From Spirosoma spitsbergense DSM 19989 (GTDB lineage Bacteria; Bacteroidota; Bacteroidia; Cytophagales; Spirosomataceae): 64,000 nt of DNA. Location of the stretch: positions 1 to 64,000 of the forward strand of contig NZ_KB893388.1 of the NCBI RefSeq assembly GCF_000374085.1. Direction: 5' to 3'. Positions within the stretch are counted from its first letter, which is position 1. Every line of letters begins with the position of its first letter. Below the pieces are notes generated by a model that saw only the letters and a program-made list of their open reading frames with translations, was not told the origin of the DNA and did not search any database. Positions 63,855 through 64,000 of this stretch are shown one piece after another. The position numbers and the translations under genes are program-made.

Positions 63855-64000
63855 ATGCTCATTCAACAAAAACTTGGCCACATCGACACCATCACGCCCG
63901 GCAACCGAACCATCGACTGGTTACCGCTGGAATGGTACGAAACGGGCAAGCGAATTTTACGAAAACGTACCCGGTCCGGGCAGGAGGTGGCGTTGAAATT
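63855..64000 (+). CDS. ureE: urease accessory protein UreE, N-terminal part (cut by window edge)
   Basis: The open frame from the ATG at 63855 runs to the right edge (48 codons). The product starts MLIQQKLGHIDTITPGNRT, followed by IDWLPLEWYETGKRILRKRT and SGQEVALKF. The RTxDWLxLEWxETxKRIxRKxT pattern matches Bacteroidota UreE, the nickel chaperone that delivers Ni to urease. Downstream ureF, ureG and ureD would be expected beyond the window. Confidence 0.8.
   Translation, partial: MLIQQKLGHIDTITPGNRTIDWLPLEWYETGKRILRKRTRSGQEVALK

Overview
The window looks like a chromosomal segment of a Bacteroidota bacterium, most likely a Cytophagales/Spirosomataceae member (Spirosoma-like). The reasons are two SusC/SusD pairs, DUF5723, DUF4468 and DUF2256 proteins, many Q-cleaved signal peptides and lipoproteins, GC of roughly 50%, and promoters of the Bacteroidota type (TTG, about 19-21 bp, TAnnTTTG). 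The genus is inference; no rRNA or tRNA gene was seen.

Layout. 1-220: 5' part of an IS4-like transposase running off the left edge. 0.4-8 kb: AIM6-like phosphodiesterase, a duplicated outer-membrane barrel, an arsenite methyltransferase (ArsM), FabG, a von Willebrand A membrane protein and an endonuclease III homologue. 8.3-11.4 kb: sulfatase and GH30 glycosidase in one transcription unit; the sulfatase is frameshifted at a G run. 11.8-16.4 kb: GpsA, then flavin reductase, DUF2256 and TIGR03643 genes, an Omp85-type barrel and a hypothetical. 16.5-21 kb: two secreted amidohydrolase-like proteins. 21-30 kb: a SusC-SusD-VCBS polysaccharide/nutrient uptake unit on the minus strand. 30-38 kb: RecG, a Rieske lipoprotein, DUF5723, a PNPOx-like protein, a zeta-toxin-like gene with an overlapping 53-aa partner, and a CocE-type hydrolase. 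38.2-41.6 kb: DUF427, a betaine-type ABC ATPase, an unknown 103-aa protein, and a permease fused to a substrate-binding domain whose lobes are in swapped order. 41.9-48.8 kb: a second SusC-SusD pair, an OmpA-family protein and endonuclease III. 48.7-57.3 kb: DUF4468, DinB, a GH3/beta-lactamase fusion, a small barrel, transaldolase and transketolase. 57.5-64 kb: xanthine dehydrogenase XdhB and XdhC, then urease ureA, a GxxExxY gene, ureB, ureC and the start of ureE.

Functional themes: glycan capture and degradation (two SusCD pairs, GH30, sulfatase, GH3), osmoprotectant uptake, the non-oxidative pentose phosphate pathway (tkt-tal), and nitrogen salvage (XDH next to urease). Intergenic gaps repeatedly carry long inverted repeats rich in GTCATT/AATGAC and GCTTCGC words. 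The most interesting items are the swapped-lobe transporter fusion, the zeta-toxin/53-aa overlap, the hidden DUF2256 gene beside flavin reductase and TIGR03643, the hairpin directly abutting the first susC start codon, xdhBC without xdhA next to urease, and the GxxExxY gene lodged inside the urease operon.

All calls come from reading the sequence; no database search was run.
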